From CAWIUB01 sp963839995 (lineage in GTDB: Bacteria > Actinomycetota > Actinomycetes > Mycobacteriales > Jatrophihabitantaceae), in contig CAWIXH010000002.1 of the NCBI GenBank assembly GCA_963839995.1, positions 62,001-126,000 on the forward strand: a stretch of DNA of 64,000 nt, read 5' to 3'. Shown in pieces: positions 9,685 to 18,155 of this stretch; the stretch's first letter is position 1, and every line of letters begins with the position of its first letter. A program made the position numbers and the translations under genes. Below the pieces are notes generated by a model. That model was not told where the DNA came from, searched no databases, and worked only from the letters and a program-made list of their open reading frames with translations.

Positions 9685-10990
9685 GTGAGTGAGGGTCGGC
9701 CGCCGGGAGACGATGGTGCGCCGGGAGACGCTTGGTCAAGCGAGCAGCGGTGCTCTGCGTGCGGCACGTGGATGCCGGTCGGCTCACGGTTCTGCGCGGC
9801 CTGTGGACGGCCCGCGGCACTGCCGGCCCGTCAGCCCGGCAGTCCGTCCGGCGCTTTCGCCGGGTCGCCGCCCCCGCCTTCACGCCGTCGTCGTTCGCTC
9901 ATCGCCCTGGTGGTGGCCGTGGCGCTGGCGTGTCTCGGCCTCGGTGGCGGCGTCGCCTACCTGGCGATCCGCGGCCACGGCGCAAAGCCGACACCGGCTC
10001 AGGGTGTGGCGGCCGGTTCCGTCGCGCGCTCGAGCACATCTTCGGCGAGTGCAACACCGACGCTGCCCTCAGATTTCAGCGCGTTGTTCGGGCAGCAGAG
10101 CTCCGGTGTGGTGCGGATCGAGGCCGTCGCCTGCGACCACAACGGTGTGGGCACTGACTTCCTGCTCTCACCCACCCTGATCGCCACCGTGAATCACGTC
10201 ACCGACCAGACCGCGGTGATCAGTCTGATTGTCGGGCAGCAGCGGGCTATCGGCACCGTCATTGGCGCCGACCCGGCCCACGACCTCGCCCTCGTCCGCG
10301 CCGACCGGCCGCTGACCGGCCGCTGACCGGTCACCTGTTCCAGCTCGCCGCCGCTGATCCACGCATCGGTAGCCGGGTCGCCGCGATCGTGTTCCCGATC
10401 GGCGACCCGATCACGCTCACCCAGGGCGGGCTCAGCGGGCTCGAACGCACCATCACCATCGACGGTGTGCAACACAGCCGGCTGATCGAGACCGATGCGC
10501 CGCTCAACCCCGGCAACAGCGGAGGCCCACTGCTCGGCGCGGACGGCACCGTCGTCGGGCTCGTCGACGCCGTGAACACCGGCGCGGTCGGGATCGGCTA
10601 CGCCGTCCCCGCCACCCAAGCCAGCGGCGAGTTCACCCAATGGCGAGCCAGCCCCGCCCGCAACCGGCGGCGACCTGTCCCGGCGCCACCGGACCATCGC
10701 AGCAGGCGTCCCCGGACATCCCCACCCCCGGGGGAGGCGTGGACAGTCAGGTCACCGCGGCCGCGATCACCACCACCCTGCAGACCTACATCACCGGCAT
10801 CAACAGCGCCGACTACACCGCGGCCTACGCCTGGCACCATCGAGGCCGCAGCGCCCGCGGCAACGACGGGCGTCGCCTGCTATGGGTCGATCCTGCCCGT
10901 GACCTGGTGCTCTGCTCCCGCTGGGGCGAAACACCACGCGAACTGATCTGCGACGTGTCGGATGCGATCCCTCTCGAAGCGAACGGCTGA
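9685..10990 (+). pseudogene. Zinc-ribbon, membrane-anchored trypsin-like serine protease, frameshifted
   Basis: From GTG 9685 the product starts with a zinc ribbon ('CSACGTWMPVGSRFCAACGRP'), a proline-rich linker and one membrane helix ('LIALVVAVALACLGLGGGVAYLA'), then an S1 protease domain. The catalytic Asp ('HDLALVRAD') and Ser ('NPGNSGGPL') are clear, and a His lies in 'ATVNHV'. The frame stops at 10326 because an 11-bp unit is duplicated at 10309-10330; with one copy the reading runs 'RADRPLTG-HLFQLAAADP' and on through the active serine. A further shift lies near 10620-10640 ('...AVPATQAS' to 'QPRPQPAAT...SQVTAAAITTTLQTY'), and the end past about 10840 is uncertain. The product as annotated would not be active. 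Confidence 0.75.
10309..10330. repeat. 11-bp exact tandem duplication inside the protease gene
   Basis: CCGCTGACCGG occurs twice head to tail (10309-10319, 10320-10330). Removing one copy restores the reading frame of the trypsin-like protease across this point. This identifies the duplication as the lesion. Confidence 0.9.
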
Positions 10991-11063
10991 GGATTACCCC
11001 CAGACAGCTGTCGCACTTGCTTACTGCCGTGTCCGCGTCGCGCCTCTCCGGCACACTGAAGGC

Positions 11064-11807
11064 ATGTGTGGTCGCTACGTCAACGTCGCCTCGACCGTTG
11101 ACCTGACCGATGAGTTCGATGTCGAGGAGGTCATCGGCGATGACCTTCCCCCGTCCTGGAATATCGCACCCACCGACCCGGTGCGGGCCATCATGGTGCG
11201 GCACCGGCACGGCGAGGGGAAGGACGCACCGCTGGCTCGACAGTCGCGCACGGTCCAATGGGGTCTCCTGCCCAGTTGGTCGCGGGATCGCCAGGGCGGC
11301 GCCAAGATGATCAACGCGCGGATCGAAACCGTGACCACCAAGCCCGTGTTCAAGGCCGCAGCAGCCCGCAGGCGCTGCTTGTTGCCGTCCCTTGGCTACT
11401 TTGAATGGCAGAGGACCGACCACGGCAAGGTGCCCTACTTCCTGCACGACCCCGACGGCAAGCTGCTCGCCATGGCCGGCCTTTATGAGGTCTGGCGAGA
11501 CCCCGCCCTCCCCGACGACCACCCGAACCGCTGGCTGTGGACCTGCACCGTCATCACCCAGCAGGCCCCCGACCTGCTCGGCCTTATCCATGACCGCAAC
11601 CCGGTGATCGTCCCGCGCGAACTGCACCAGCAGTGGCTGGACTGCTCCAGCGAGGACCCGGACACCGCCCGGCGAATCCTCGACGAGATCCCTCAGACGC
11701 GCCTGGAGCCCTACTTCGTCTCGTCCGCGGTCGGCAACGTCCGCAACAACGGCCCTGAACTCATCGAGCCGGTGCCTGCGCCGGTCGAGGCGCAGTCGCT
11801 GTTCTAG
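11064..11807 (+). CDS. SOS-response-associated peptidase, SRAP/HMCES family (YedK-like)
   Basis: The 247-residue product begins MCGRY; Cys2 becomes the N-terminal catalytic residue that crosslinks abasic sites in single-stranded DNA. Further SRAP motifs: 'SWNIAPTDPVRA', 'WGLLPSWSRD', 'INARIETV...FKAAAARRRCLLPSLGYFEW' and 'MAGLYEVW'. It protects replication forks from abasic sites. ATG 11064 was chosen because the family requires Cys at position 2; the frame is open for 34 codons upstream. The M. tuberculosis homologue Rv3226c lies in the same neighbourhood beside aroA. Confidence 0.92.
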   Translation: MCGRYVNVASTVDLTDEFDVEEVIGDDLPPSWNIAPTDPVRAIMVRHRHGEGKDAPLARQSRTVQWGLLPSWSRDRQGGAKMINARIETVTTKPVFKAAAARRRCLLPSLGYFEWQRTDHGKVPYFLHDPDGKLLAMAGLYEVWRDPALPDDHPNRWLWTCTVITQQAPDLLGLIHDRNPVIVPRELHQQWLDCSSEDPDTARRILDEIPQTRLEPYFVSSAVGNVRNNGPELIEPVPAPVEAQSLF

Positions 11808-11809
11808 CG

Positions 11810-12427
11810 ATGTCCCGGATCGAGATTGCGACGCCGACGGGGCCGGCCTGGGCCGACCTGGATCGGCCGGCGAAGCCGGTGGCGTTGCTGCTGCTCGGCC
11901 ATGGCGCGAGCGGCGGAGTGGATGCGCCGGATCTGCGGGCCGCTCGCGACGCCGCAGTCGGGGTGCGCGTGACCGTTGCCCGGATCAGCCAGCCGCACGT
12001 CGTTGCCGGTCGCCGGTCGCCTGCTCCGGCGGCGCGTTTGGACGAGGCGTGGCTGGCGGTGGCTCACGCCCTCGCTGCGCGCCGCGGGCTGCGCGGTCTG
12101 CCGCTGATCGTGGGTGGCCGATCGGCCGGTGCGCGGGTGGCCTGCCGGACGGCGACCGACACCGGCGCGGTCGCGCTGATCGCGCTCGCGTTTCCCGTCC
12201 ACCCGCCGGGCAAGCCCGAGCGCAGTCGGCTCGACGAGCTCGCCCTGCCGCGCCTCCCGGTGCTGGTCGTGCAGGGCGACCGGGACGCGTTCGGAGTGCC
12301 CCCGCCCGACCCGGCCCGGAGGTTGGTCGTCATCCCCGGCGCCGACCACTCGCTGCGTAAGGATCTGCCGGCCGTCGCCGGGGCGGTCGCCGAGTTCCTA
12401 GCCGAGCACCTCGGCGAGGGCCGGTAA
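11810..12427 (+). CDS. Alpha/beta hydrolase (KANL3/Tex30-like small family)
   Basis: The 205-residue product carries 'LLLGHGASGG' (oxyanion loop), nucleophile elbow 'VGGRSAGARVA' (Ser in GRSAG), the acid block 'VVQGDRDAFG' and a His in 'IPGADHSLRK'. The triad is complete. The substrate is not known; relatives are annotated as dienelactone-hydrolase-like. It starts 2 bp after the SRAP gene, so the two are probably co-transcribed. Its 3' end overlaps the convergent epimerase gene by 30 bp. Confidence 0.8.
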   Translation: MSRIEIATPTGPAWADLDRPAKPVALLLLGHGASGGVDAPDLRAARDAAVGVRVTVARISQPHVVAGRRSPAPAARLDEAWLAVAHALAARRGLRGLPLIVGGRSAGARVACRTATDTGAVALIALAFPVHPPGKPERSRLDELALPRLPVLVVQGDRDAFGVPPPDPARRLVVIPGADHSLRKDLPAVAGAVAEFLAEHLGEGR

Positions 12428-12958
12428 TCCGGCGTCCTTCGCCGAGATCTGGGCGCGGTTCGCCGGGTCGACGGGAACTGGCCAGGTGATGCCTAGCGTC
12501 GGGTCAAGCGGATTCACGGCGACGCCAGGCATGCCGGGCATCCACTCGGCGTCGAAGCAATAAAGGTATTGCGTGCCGTCCGGGCTCACCGACTGAAACC
12601 CGTTGCATACCCCGGCCGGGACCAGCACCTGGGTTCCCGGGCGTAACGCCACGGTGACGACCGCGCCGCGGCTCGTCGAGTCCGGCCGTGCGTCGACGTA
12701 CGCGCCCACGGCCTCGCCCTGCACGACGGCGACCAGCTTCGTCATCGCTTCGCCGTGCAGGCCGCGAATCGCCCCGTGCCCGCTTTCGGTGATGTTGACC
12801 TGCTGCCACGGCCCGACGTCGGGCAGCGTTCTCCCATCGAACGCGCTCGTGCGGTAGAACTCGCGCACCGTACCCCGCTCGTCGGTGATCTGCTTCACGG
12901 TGATCACCAGCAGTCCCTCGATGTCGGTCGGCTGCACGCGCAGATCACGGGTCGTCAT
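12398..12958 (-). CDS. dTDP-4-dehydrorhamnose 3,5-epimerase-like cupin (RmlC family)
   Basis: The 186-residue product has the RmlC pattern: 'DIEGLLVITVKQITDERGTVREFYRTSAF', the catalytic-His motif 'GAIRGLHGE', then 'VVQGEAVGAYVDARPDS' and 'VLVPAGVCNGFQSVSPD'. RmlC inverts C3 and C5 of the dTDP-4-keto sugar in dTDP-rhamnose synthesis. No other rml gene is adjacent, so it may serve another dTDP-hexose. ATG 12958 (MTTRDLRVQ) is preferred over 12976 because the conserved part begins there. Confidence 0.8.
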   Translation of the reverse strand: MTTRDLRVQPTDIEGLLVITVKQITDERGTVREFYRTSAFDGRTLPDVGPWQQVNITESGHGAIRGLHGEAMTKLVAVVQGEAVGAYVDARPDSTSRGAVVTVALRPGTQVLVPAGVCNGFQSVSPDGTQYLYCFDAEWMPGMPGVAVNPLDPTLGITWPVPVDPANRAQISAKDAGLPALAEVLG

Positions 12959-12992
12959 GAGCTCGCATCGTGCCATGGGCGGCCGCGGCCTG

Positions 12993-13469
12993 TCACGGCC
13001 CGGCGATTGCTGCCACGCTTGCGCCGGTCAGCCGGACCAGGTCCCCGGGTGACAGCTCGACCTGCAGGCCACGCTTGCCGGCCGAGACGAACACGGTCAC
13101 GAACGTCAGGGCCGACGGGTCGACGACGACGGGCAGCCGAGTCTTGTGGCCGAGGGGTGAGATGCCACCCAGCACGTAGCCGGTGGCCCGTTGTGCAGCG
13201 GCCGCCGCGGCGAGCTCTGCCCGCTTTCCGCCCACGGCGGCGGCCAACGCCTTGAGGTCCAGCCGCCCAGCAACGGGGACGACTCCGCAGACGAGTCGTT
13301 GATCGACCGACGCGATCAGCGTCTTGAAGATCCGATCTTTCGCCACGCCCAGGGCCGCGGCGGCCTCGTCCCCGAAAGCGTCGGCCCGCGGATCGTGCGC
13401 GTACGGGTGCAGGGTGAACGGCACACCCTCGCGGGCGAGCAGCACCGTCGCCGGCGTCCCGGTAGCCAC
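12993..13469 (-). CDS. ybaK: Cys-tRNA(Pro)/Cys-tRNA(Cys) deacylase (YbaK/EbsC family)
   Basis: The 158-residue product shows the YbaK editing fold: 'TPATVLLAREGVPFTLHPYAHD', 'AAALGVAKDRIFKTLIASVD' (catalytic Lys in FKTL), 'AGRLDLKALAAAVGGKRAEL', 'GYVLGGISPLGHKTRLPVVVD' and 'GLQVELSPGDLVRLTGA'. It hydrolyses mischarged Cys-tRNA(Pro). GTG 13469 is chosen because homologues begin just before 'TPATVLL'; the frame is open to 13541 but those residues show no conservation. It is divergent from sigR, and its 5' end lies close to the sigR promoter. Confidence 0.88.
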   Translation of the reverse strand: MATGTPATVLLAREGVPFTLHPYAHDPRADAFGDEAAAALGVAKDRIFKTLIASVDQRLVCGVVPVAGRLDLKALAAAVGGKRAELAAAAAAQRATGYVLGGISPLGHKTRLPVVVDPSALTFVTVFVSAGKRGLQVELSPGDLVRLTGASVAAIAGP

Positions 13470-13487
13470 GTCGGGCCAAGCTACCGG

Positions 13488-13514
13488 GGAATGAAGTTGC
13501 ATAGCCAACCTGTT
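13488..13514 (+). promoter_or_regulatory. SigR-type (redox sigma) promoter upstream of sigR
   Basis: GGAAT at 13488-13492, 19 nt of spacing, then GTT at 13512-13514. This matches the SigR/SigH consensus known from Streptomyces and Mycobacterium (GGAAT, 18-19 nt, GTT). Transcription would begin near 13521, about 23 nt before ATG 13544. An autoregulatory promoter at this position is expected for the family. Confidence 0.65.
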
Positions 13515-13543
13515 CCACCGACGGCAGGGCTGGAAGGACAAGT

Positions 13544-14293
13544 ATGGCTGTGATCACCGCGGTACCGGCGCCGCCGAGCTATCAGCGACCGGGCGGCGAG
13601 ATCGAAGCGGTCACGGTCCGCCCGGTGGAGCTCGCTCGCGCGGACGTATCCTGCCTGCAACACGGCGGAGCGGGCGACGGGAGCACGGTGGCTGAGGAGA
13701 CGGTCGAGGACCGCAGGACCCGCTTCGAGCGGGATGCTTTGCCGTTCGTCGACCAGCTGTACGCCGCGGCCATGCGCATGACCCGCAACCCCACTGACGC
13801 CGAGGACCTCGTGCAGGAGACCTTCGTCAAGGCTTTCGCCGCGTTCCATCAGTTCACCGAGGGCACCAACCTCAAGGCCTGGCTGTACCGAATCCTGACA
13901 AACACCTTCATCAACAACTACCGCAAGAAGCAGCGTCAGCCGCAGGAGTCCAACTCCGAGACCGTCGAGGACTGGCAGCTGGCGCGCGCCGAATCACACA
14001 CCTCGAGCGGGCTGCGATCCGCTGAGATGGAGGCGCTGGACCATCTGCCGGACTCCGACGTCAAGGACGCGCTGCAGGCGCTGCCTGAGGACTTCCGGCT
14101 CGCTGTGTACCTCGCCGACGTCGAGGGCTTCGCGTACAAGGAGATCGCTGAGATCATGGGGACGCCGATCGGCACGGTGATGTCGCGCCTGCACCGCGGA
14201 CGCCGTCAGCTGCAGGACCTGCTCGCCGACTACGCGCGCGAGCGCGGTCTGATCGCTGCCGGCAGTGCAGCCAGCGCAGGGGGCGAGTCCTGA
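13544..14293 (+). CDS. sigR: ECF sigma factor SigR/SigH, thiol-oxidative stress
   Basis: The product has region 2 ('LYAAAMRMTRNPTDAEDLVQETFVKAFAAFHQF', 'NLKAWLYRILTNTFINNYRKKQR') and region 4 ('LPEDFRLAVYLADVEGFAYKEIAEIMG', 'PIGTVMSRLHRGRRQLQ'). It directs transcription of thioredoxin, mycothiol and protease genes after thiol oxidation. At 249 aa it is longer than the usual 216-227 aa. ATG 13544 has GGAAGGA in front. A second start, GTG 13688 with GGGAG upstream, gives a 201-aa form close to the core. Streptomyces makes a long, unstable SigR' from an upstream start under a SigR promoter, and the layout here fits that. It overlaps rsrA. Confidence 0.93.
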   Translation: MAVITAVPAPPSYQRPGGEIEAVTVRPVELARADVSCLQHGGAGDGSTVAEETVEDRRTRFERDALPFVDQLYAAAMRMTRNPTDAEDLVQETFVKAFAAFHQFTEGTNLKAWLYRILTNTFINNYRKKQRQPQESNSETVEDWQLARAESHTSSGLRSAEMEALDHLPDSDVKDALQALPEDFRLAVYLADVEGFAYKEIAEIMGTPIGTVMSRLHRGRRQLQDLLADYARERGLIAAGSAASAGGES

Positions 14294-14589
14294 TGTCCGG
14301 GTACCTCGGCGGGTTCGGGCCCGGGGGCGTCGACTGTGACGACGTTCTCAAGGACGTGTTCCTCTACCTCGACGACGAAACCGACCCCGCCGTGCGGAGC
14401 CGTATCCGGGCGCACCTGGACGAATGCGCGCCGTGCCTGCGGCAGTTCGGCCTCGAGCAGGACATCAAGTCGCTGGTGGCCCGCTGCTGCGGCGGCGACC
14501 GGGCGCCGGAGACCCTGCGCGCGAATATCCGCGCGCGGCTGACCCAGGTGACCATCGAGACCGCCCACCTGGAATACCGGCCCGACTAA
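14293..14589 (+). CDS. rsrA: Zinc anti-sigma factor RsrA, redox switch of SigR
   Basis: This 98-residue ZAS protein has the H-x3-C-x2-C core 'HLDECAPC' plus an upstream Cys ('VDCDDVLKDVFLYLDDE'). It holds SigR through zinc; oxidation of the cysteines to a disulfide releases the sigma factor. The C-terminus carries an extra 'CC' in 'VARCCGGDRAPETLR', also found in relatives. The start overlaps the sigR stop (TGATG), which gives coupled translation in a fixed ratio. Confidence 0.93.
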   Translation: MSGYLGGFGPGGVDCDDVLKDVFLYLDDETDPAVRSRIRAHLDECAPCLRQFGLEQDIKSLVARCCGGDRAPETLRANIRARLTQVTIETAHLEYRPD

Positions 14590-14756
14590 CCCGGGTTCTC
14601 TCACCTTTCCCCGTGAATCGTCGCTGTGACGGTGCTGGCACACACATTCGCGTGGAAGAGCCGATCATCCAGCGCTCTGGCCTTCGGGGGTGAAGGTGCC
14701 GCACGTCACCGAACCCCGCGTGCGGCGGTGGACGCGCCCGTGACACGCTAAGCACG

Positions 14757-16253
14757 GTGTCTGCCCTTTCCGACCTGCTCGCGGCGCGCACGTCGCTGGA
14801 CGACGCGCAGGTGGCGGGCGTGCAACGACTGGTATCCGAGTGGCAGCTGCTCTCCGACCTCTCCTTCGCCGACTTGCTGCTATGGGTTCCGGTGGGCGAG
14901 GCGTTCCTCTGCGCCGCGCAGTGCCGGCCGACAACCGGCCCGACGGCCTACCTGCACGACCAGGTGGGAGCGACGATCTCCGGATCGCGCGCCGCCGCGC
15001 TGCGCGTCGCGCTGTCGGAGGGGCGGATCTTCCGCGAGGGAGAGCCCGACTGGGACGGTGACCTGCCGATCCGGCGGGAAGTGATCCCGGTACGTATCGG
15101 CGACGAGTTCGTGGCCGTGCTCGGTCGCGACAGCAACCTGGCGAACGTGCGCAGCCCCAGTCATCTCGAGCTGGTCTACCTGCAGAGCGCGGCGGACCTG
15201 GCCGCGATGGTCGCAGAGGGAACGTTTCCCGGCGAGGCGCCGCAGCGGGACGAGGCGGAGGGTCCACGGGTCGGCGATGGCCTGCTGCGCGTCGAGCGCG
15301 ACGGCACGATCCTGTATGCGAGTCCCAACGCGCTGTCGGCGTTCCGGCGGCTCGGCGTCACCGGCAATGTCCTGGGCGAGCTGGTGGCTGCGCTGACCAG
15401 CACGATCGCCGATGACCCGTTCGACGCCCACGATCTCGCCCAGGCCGTCGACACCGCGATCGCCGGAGGCAGCACGCTGAGCCTCGAGGTCGACGGCGGG
15501 GGAGCGACGGTGCTCTTCCGTGCCCTGCCGCTGCGTCCCCGCGGTGAGCCGCTCGGCGCGCTGGTGCTCATGCAGGACATCACCGAGCTGCGGCGCCGAG
15601 ACCGGGCACTGCTGAGCAAGGACGCGACGATCCGCGAGATCCACCACCGCGTCAAGAACAACCTTCAGACGGTCGCTGCGCTGCTGCGGCTGCAGGCCCG
15701 GCGAGTCGCGCAGCCGGAGGCTCGCGCTGCCCTCGAGGAGTCGATGCGGCGCATCACTTCGATCGCCTTGGTGCACGAGACGCTGTCGGTGTCGGTCGAC
15801 GAAGTTGTTGCTTTCGACGAAGTCGTCGACCGTCTGCTCGGCATGCTCACCGAGGTCACCGGATCGGCCGACCGCGTCGTCCTGCGCCGCACCGGGACGT
15901 TCGGCGACTTGCCGGCCGAGATCGCCACCTCACTCGTGCTGGTCCTCACCGAGCTGGCCCAGAACGCCGTGGAGCACGCCTTCGCGGCCGGTCAGGCCGG
16001 CACGGTCGAGGTCGACGCGAAGCGGGCACGAGGCCGGCTGAGCGTGATCGTCAGCGACGACGGATCCGGGCTGCCCGCCGGCTTCAACCCGGACGCCACC
16101 GACCGGCTCGGCCTGCAGATCGTCCGGACGCTGGTATCGGCGGAACTCGGCGGGTCGCTGGAACTGCACAGCCGTGCCGACGGCGCTGCCGGGACGCGTG
16201 CCGCAGTCAACCTCCCGCTGGCGCAGCGGTCGGGGGTGACGAGCCCCCAGTAA
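14757..16253 (+). CDS. pdtaS: Sensor histidine kinase PdtaS (HisKA_2/HWE-like)
   Basis: The 498-residue soluble kinase has an N-terminal GAF-like region (1-150), a PAS domain (about 170-280, 'RVERDGTILYASPNALSAFRRLG'), then the HisKA_2 box 'IREIHHRVKNNLQTVAALLRLQARR' with the phosphorylated His, and an HATPase domain ('ELAQNAVEHAF', 'VSDDGSGLP', 'LGLQIVRTLV'). In Mycobacterium PdtaS signals to the antiterminator PdtaR. Length (501 aa there) and position beside whiB1 and the sigma operon agree. GTG 14757 follows a 167-bp gap after rsrA. No membrane segment is seen. Confidence 0.93.
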   Translation: MSALSDLLAARTSLDDAQVAGVQRLVSEWQLLSDLSFADLLLWVPVGEAFLCAAQCRPTTGPTAYLHDQVGATISGSRAAALRVALSEGRIFREGEPDWDGDLPIRREVIPVRIGDEFVAVLGRDSNLANVRSPSHLELVYLQSAADLAAMVAEGTFPGEAPQRDEAEGPRVGDGLLRVERDGTILYASPNALSAFRRLGVTGNVLGELVAALTSTIADDPFDAHDLAQAVDTAIAGGSTLSLEVDGGGATVLFRALPLRPRGEPLGALVLMQDITELRRRDRALLSKDATIREIHHRVKNNLQTVAALLRLQARRVAQPEARAALEESMRRITSIALVHETLSVSVDEVVAFDEVVDRLLGMLTEVTGSADRVVLRRTGTFGDLPAEIATSLVLVLTELAQNAVEHAFAAGQAGTVEVDAKRARGRLSVIVSDDGSGLPAGFNPDATDRLGLQIVRTLVSAELGGSLELHSRADGAAGTRAAVNLPLAQRSGVTSPQ

Positions 16254-16286
16254 GGCGCTGCCAGGCGGATCCGGGTGAAAGCGGCG

Positions 16287-16538
16287 TCAGGCCATGCGGG
16301 CGCGTGCGCGGGCGTTGCGCCGTTTGAGCGCCCGCCGTTCATCCTCGGACAGGCCACCCCAAACGCCGGCGTCCTGTCCGCTCTCGAGGGCCCACGCCAG
16401 GCATTCCTGGACCACTGGGCACCGTCGGCAGACGGTCTTGGCTTGCTCGATCTGCAAGAGCGCGGGCCCGGTGTTCCCGATCGGGAAGAACAACTCCGGG
16501 TCCTCGTCACGGCAGACCGCGCGGTGCCGCCAATCCAT
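16287..16538 (-). CDS. whiB1: WhiB1-type iron-sulfur transcription factor
   Basis: The 83-residue product has the four cluster cysteines ('AVCRDEDPELFFP', 'KTVCRRCPVVQECL'), the WhiB turn 'GVWGGLSEDERR' and a basic C-terminus 'ALKRRNARARARMA' for DNA binding. WhiB1 carries a [4Fe-4S] cluster, reacts with nitric oxide and binds SigA region 4. ATG 16538 gives the length of the mycobacterial protein (84 aa). It is convergent with pdtaS, as in M. tuberculosis Rv3219-Rv3220c. Confidence 0.95.
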   Translation of the reverse strand: MDWRHRAVCRDEDPELFFPIGNTGPALLQIEQAKTVCRRCPVVQECLAWALESGQDAGVWGGLSEDERRALKRRNARARARMA

Positions 16539-16807
16539 TACGCGCCTCTCCTCATTCGGCTCATGACGCACGGCCGGACGTCGCCGTCCCGCCGTGTTTG
16601 TGAATTCTTTCACGAGCTGCTGCGCTCAGCAAGCATTCTCCCTGGCAAGTACGGGGGAGGTCACACTCGACCACGAAGAGTGACAGACCGAGTACATCCC
16701 CCGCCGACCAAGTAAGCGTTGTCGAATCTCCCCGATCCGGCAAGACGCTTGCGGGTTAACATCGCGTTCCGTGGTGGAAGGTTTCCCCTATATCGGTATA
16801 TAAGCCG

Positions 16808-17746
16808 CTAGGAAAGCACTGTGAGCGCGTGCGGAATCGACCAGAACTGCATCGTGTCACGCGGCCCGAGCAGGTCTCCGTCTACTTGAACGAGGATCGG
16901 GGCATCGGCGCGCAGCAGCAAACCGGGAAGGTCGTGGCGCAGGATGGCACCGCGTCCCACCGACTTCGGCTCGGCCCGGGCCATCCGGGCGAGCCCGATC
17001 GTCGCGCTCACCAGTCCCATCCGCCGCCGCGCGTACACGTCCAGCCCGGTGTCGAAGGTGGCCCCGGGCGTCGGCCGCAGTGCCCGGTTTCCGACGTAGG
17101 TCCACGGATCGGTGTTAGCGACGATGGCGTAGAACAGGCCGTCCACGACCGTTCCGTCGGGCAGTTCCAAGTGCAGCGTCGGATGCCGCCGGTCCATCGC
17201 CCAAAATTCGCGCAAGCCGACGCGCGCATATAGGGCGTGGGTCGAGCGCCTGCCGCGTCGGCGGGCCCGCTCGACCCCGGCCACGATCGCCGCGTCGAAG
17301 CCGACGCCGGCCGCGAACGCGAACCACCGGTCATCGAGGCGACCGAGGCTGATCGACTGATGGCGGTGTTCCCGCAAGGCGTCAAGCAGGGCGCCGGTGG
17401 CCTCGATCGGGTCGCTGGGCAGGCCCAGCGCACGCGCGAACACATTTGTGGAACCAGTCGGCACGACGCCCAGCCAGGGGATACGCGGGTGCACGCCGTC
17501 CGTGAGCAGGCCGTTGATCACCTCGTTTACCGTGCCGTCACCGCCGAGTGCCACTACAACGTCGGCACCGTTGCGCATCCCCCGGCAGGCGAGCGCCGCC
17601 GCATGGCCGCGGTTGGCCGTCTCCTCCACCTGCACGTCAGCCTCGCTGGCCAGCGCATGCGTGAGCACGTCACGCTCACGTACCGAAATGGCGGTCGCCC
17701 GAGGGTTGACGATCACCAGGACGCGCACGCCGGGGAGCGTACCCAT
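16808..17746 (-). CDS. Diacylglycerol/sphingosine-kinase family lipid kinase (YegS/LCB5-like)
   Basis: The 312-residue product shows 'VRVLVIVNPRATAIS' at the start, the nucleotide motif 'VVALGGDGTVNEVINGLL', 'GVVPTGSTNVFARALGLPSDP' and a C-terminal 'PILVQVDGDLLGP'. It should phosphorylate diacylglycerol or a related lipid at the membrane. M. tuberculosis Rv3218 occupies the same place next to whiB1. The 270-bp gap up to whiB1 holds an AT-rich stretch near 16785-16805 and no gene. Confidence 0.85.
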   Translation of the reverse strand: MGTLPGVRVLVIVNPRATAISVRERDVLTHALASEADVQVEETANRGHAAALACRGMRNGADVVVALGGDGTVNEVINGLLTDGVHPRIPWLGVVPTGSTNVFARALGLPSDPIEATGALLDALREHRHQSISLGRLDDRWFAFAAGVGFDAAIVAGVERARRRGRRSTHALYARVGLREFWAMDRRHPTLHLELPDGTVVDGLFYAIVANTDPWTYVGNRALRPTPGATFDTGLDVYARRRMGLVSATIGLARMARAEPKSVGRGAILRHDLPGLLLRADAPILVQVDGDLLGPRDTMQFWSIPHALTVLS

Positions 17747-17762
17747 CGCTAGGGTTCCAGCA

Positions 17763-18155
17763 ATGAGCGAGCGCGTGCCTGGTCAGGTGCGGGCGGCCGC
17801 AGCGATCATCGCGCTGGAGGCGCTCGCCCTCGCGGTCGCGGCGGCGATTCTGGTGATCAAGACGGTGACCGGACACCCCGACAGCGTGGCGCGCGCGCTG
17901 CTTGGCGCGGCGCTCGCCGTAGTGGGAGCGCTCGTCCTGGGCGGCTGCGCCCGTGGGCTGATCGCCCTGCGCCCCGCGGCGCGCACGCCGGTTGTCGTGC
18001 TGCAGCTTCTTGCCCTCCCGGTCGGCTTCAGCCTCGCGTTCCAGGCGGGGCGGATCGCGTACGGCGGCCCGATCCTGCTGGCGGCACTCGCCGTCCTGTA
18101 CCTGCTGTTCACGCCACCCGCGCGGGAGGTGCTCAACCGCCCGGACTCGTCCTGA
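17763..18155 (+). CDS. Small four-helix integral membrane protein
   Basis: The 130-residue product is almost wholly hydrophobic with four predicted helices: about residues 10-32, 43-67, 75-95 and 103-120. No catalytic motif is visible. It matches in size and place the conserved membrane protein Rv3217c of M. tuberculosis. ATG 17763 is used; the frame upstream lies in the lipid kinase on the other strand. Function unknown. Its end overlaps the convergent phosphatase gene by 23 bp. Confidence 0.75.
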   Translation: MSERVPGQVRAAAAIIALEALALAVAAAILVIKTVTGHPDSVARALLGAALAVVGALVLGGCARGLIALRPAARTPVVVLQLLALPVGFSLAFQAGRIAYGGPILLAALAVLYLLFTPPAREVLNRPDSS

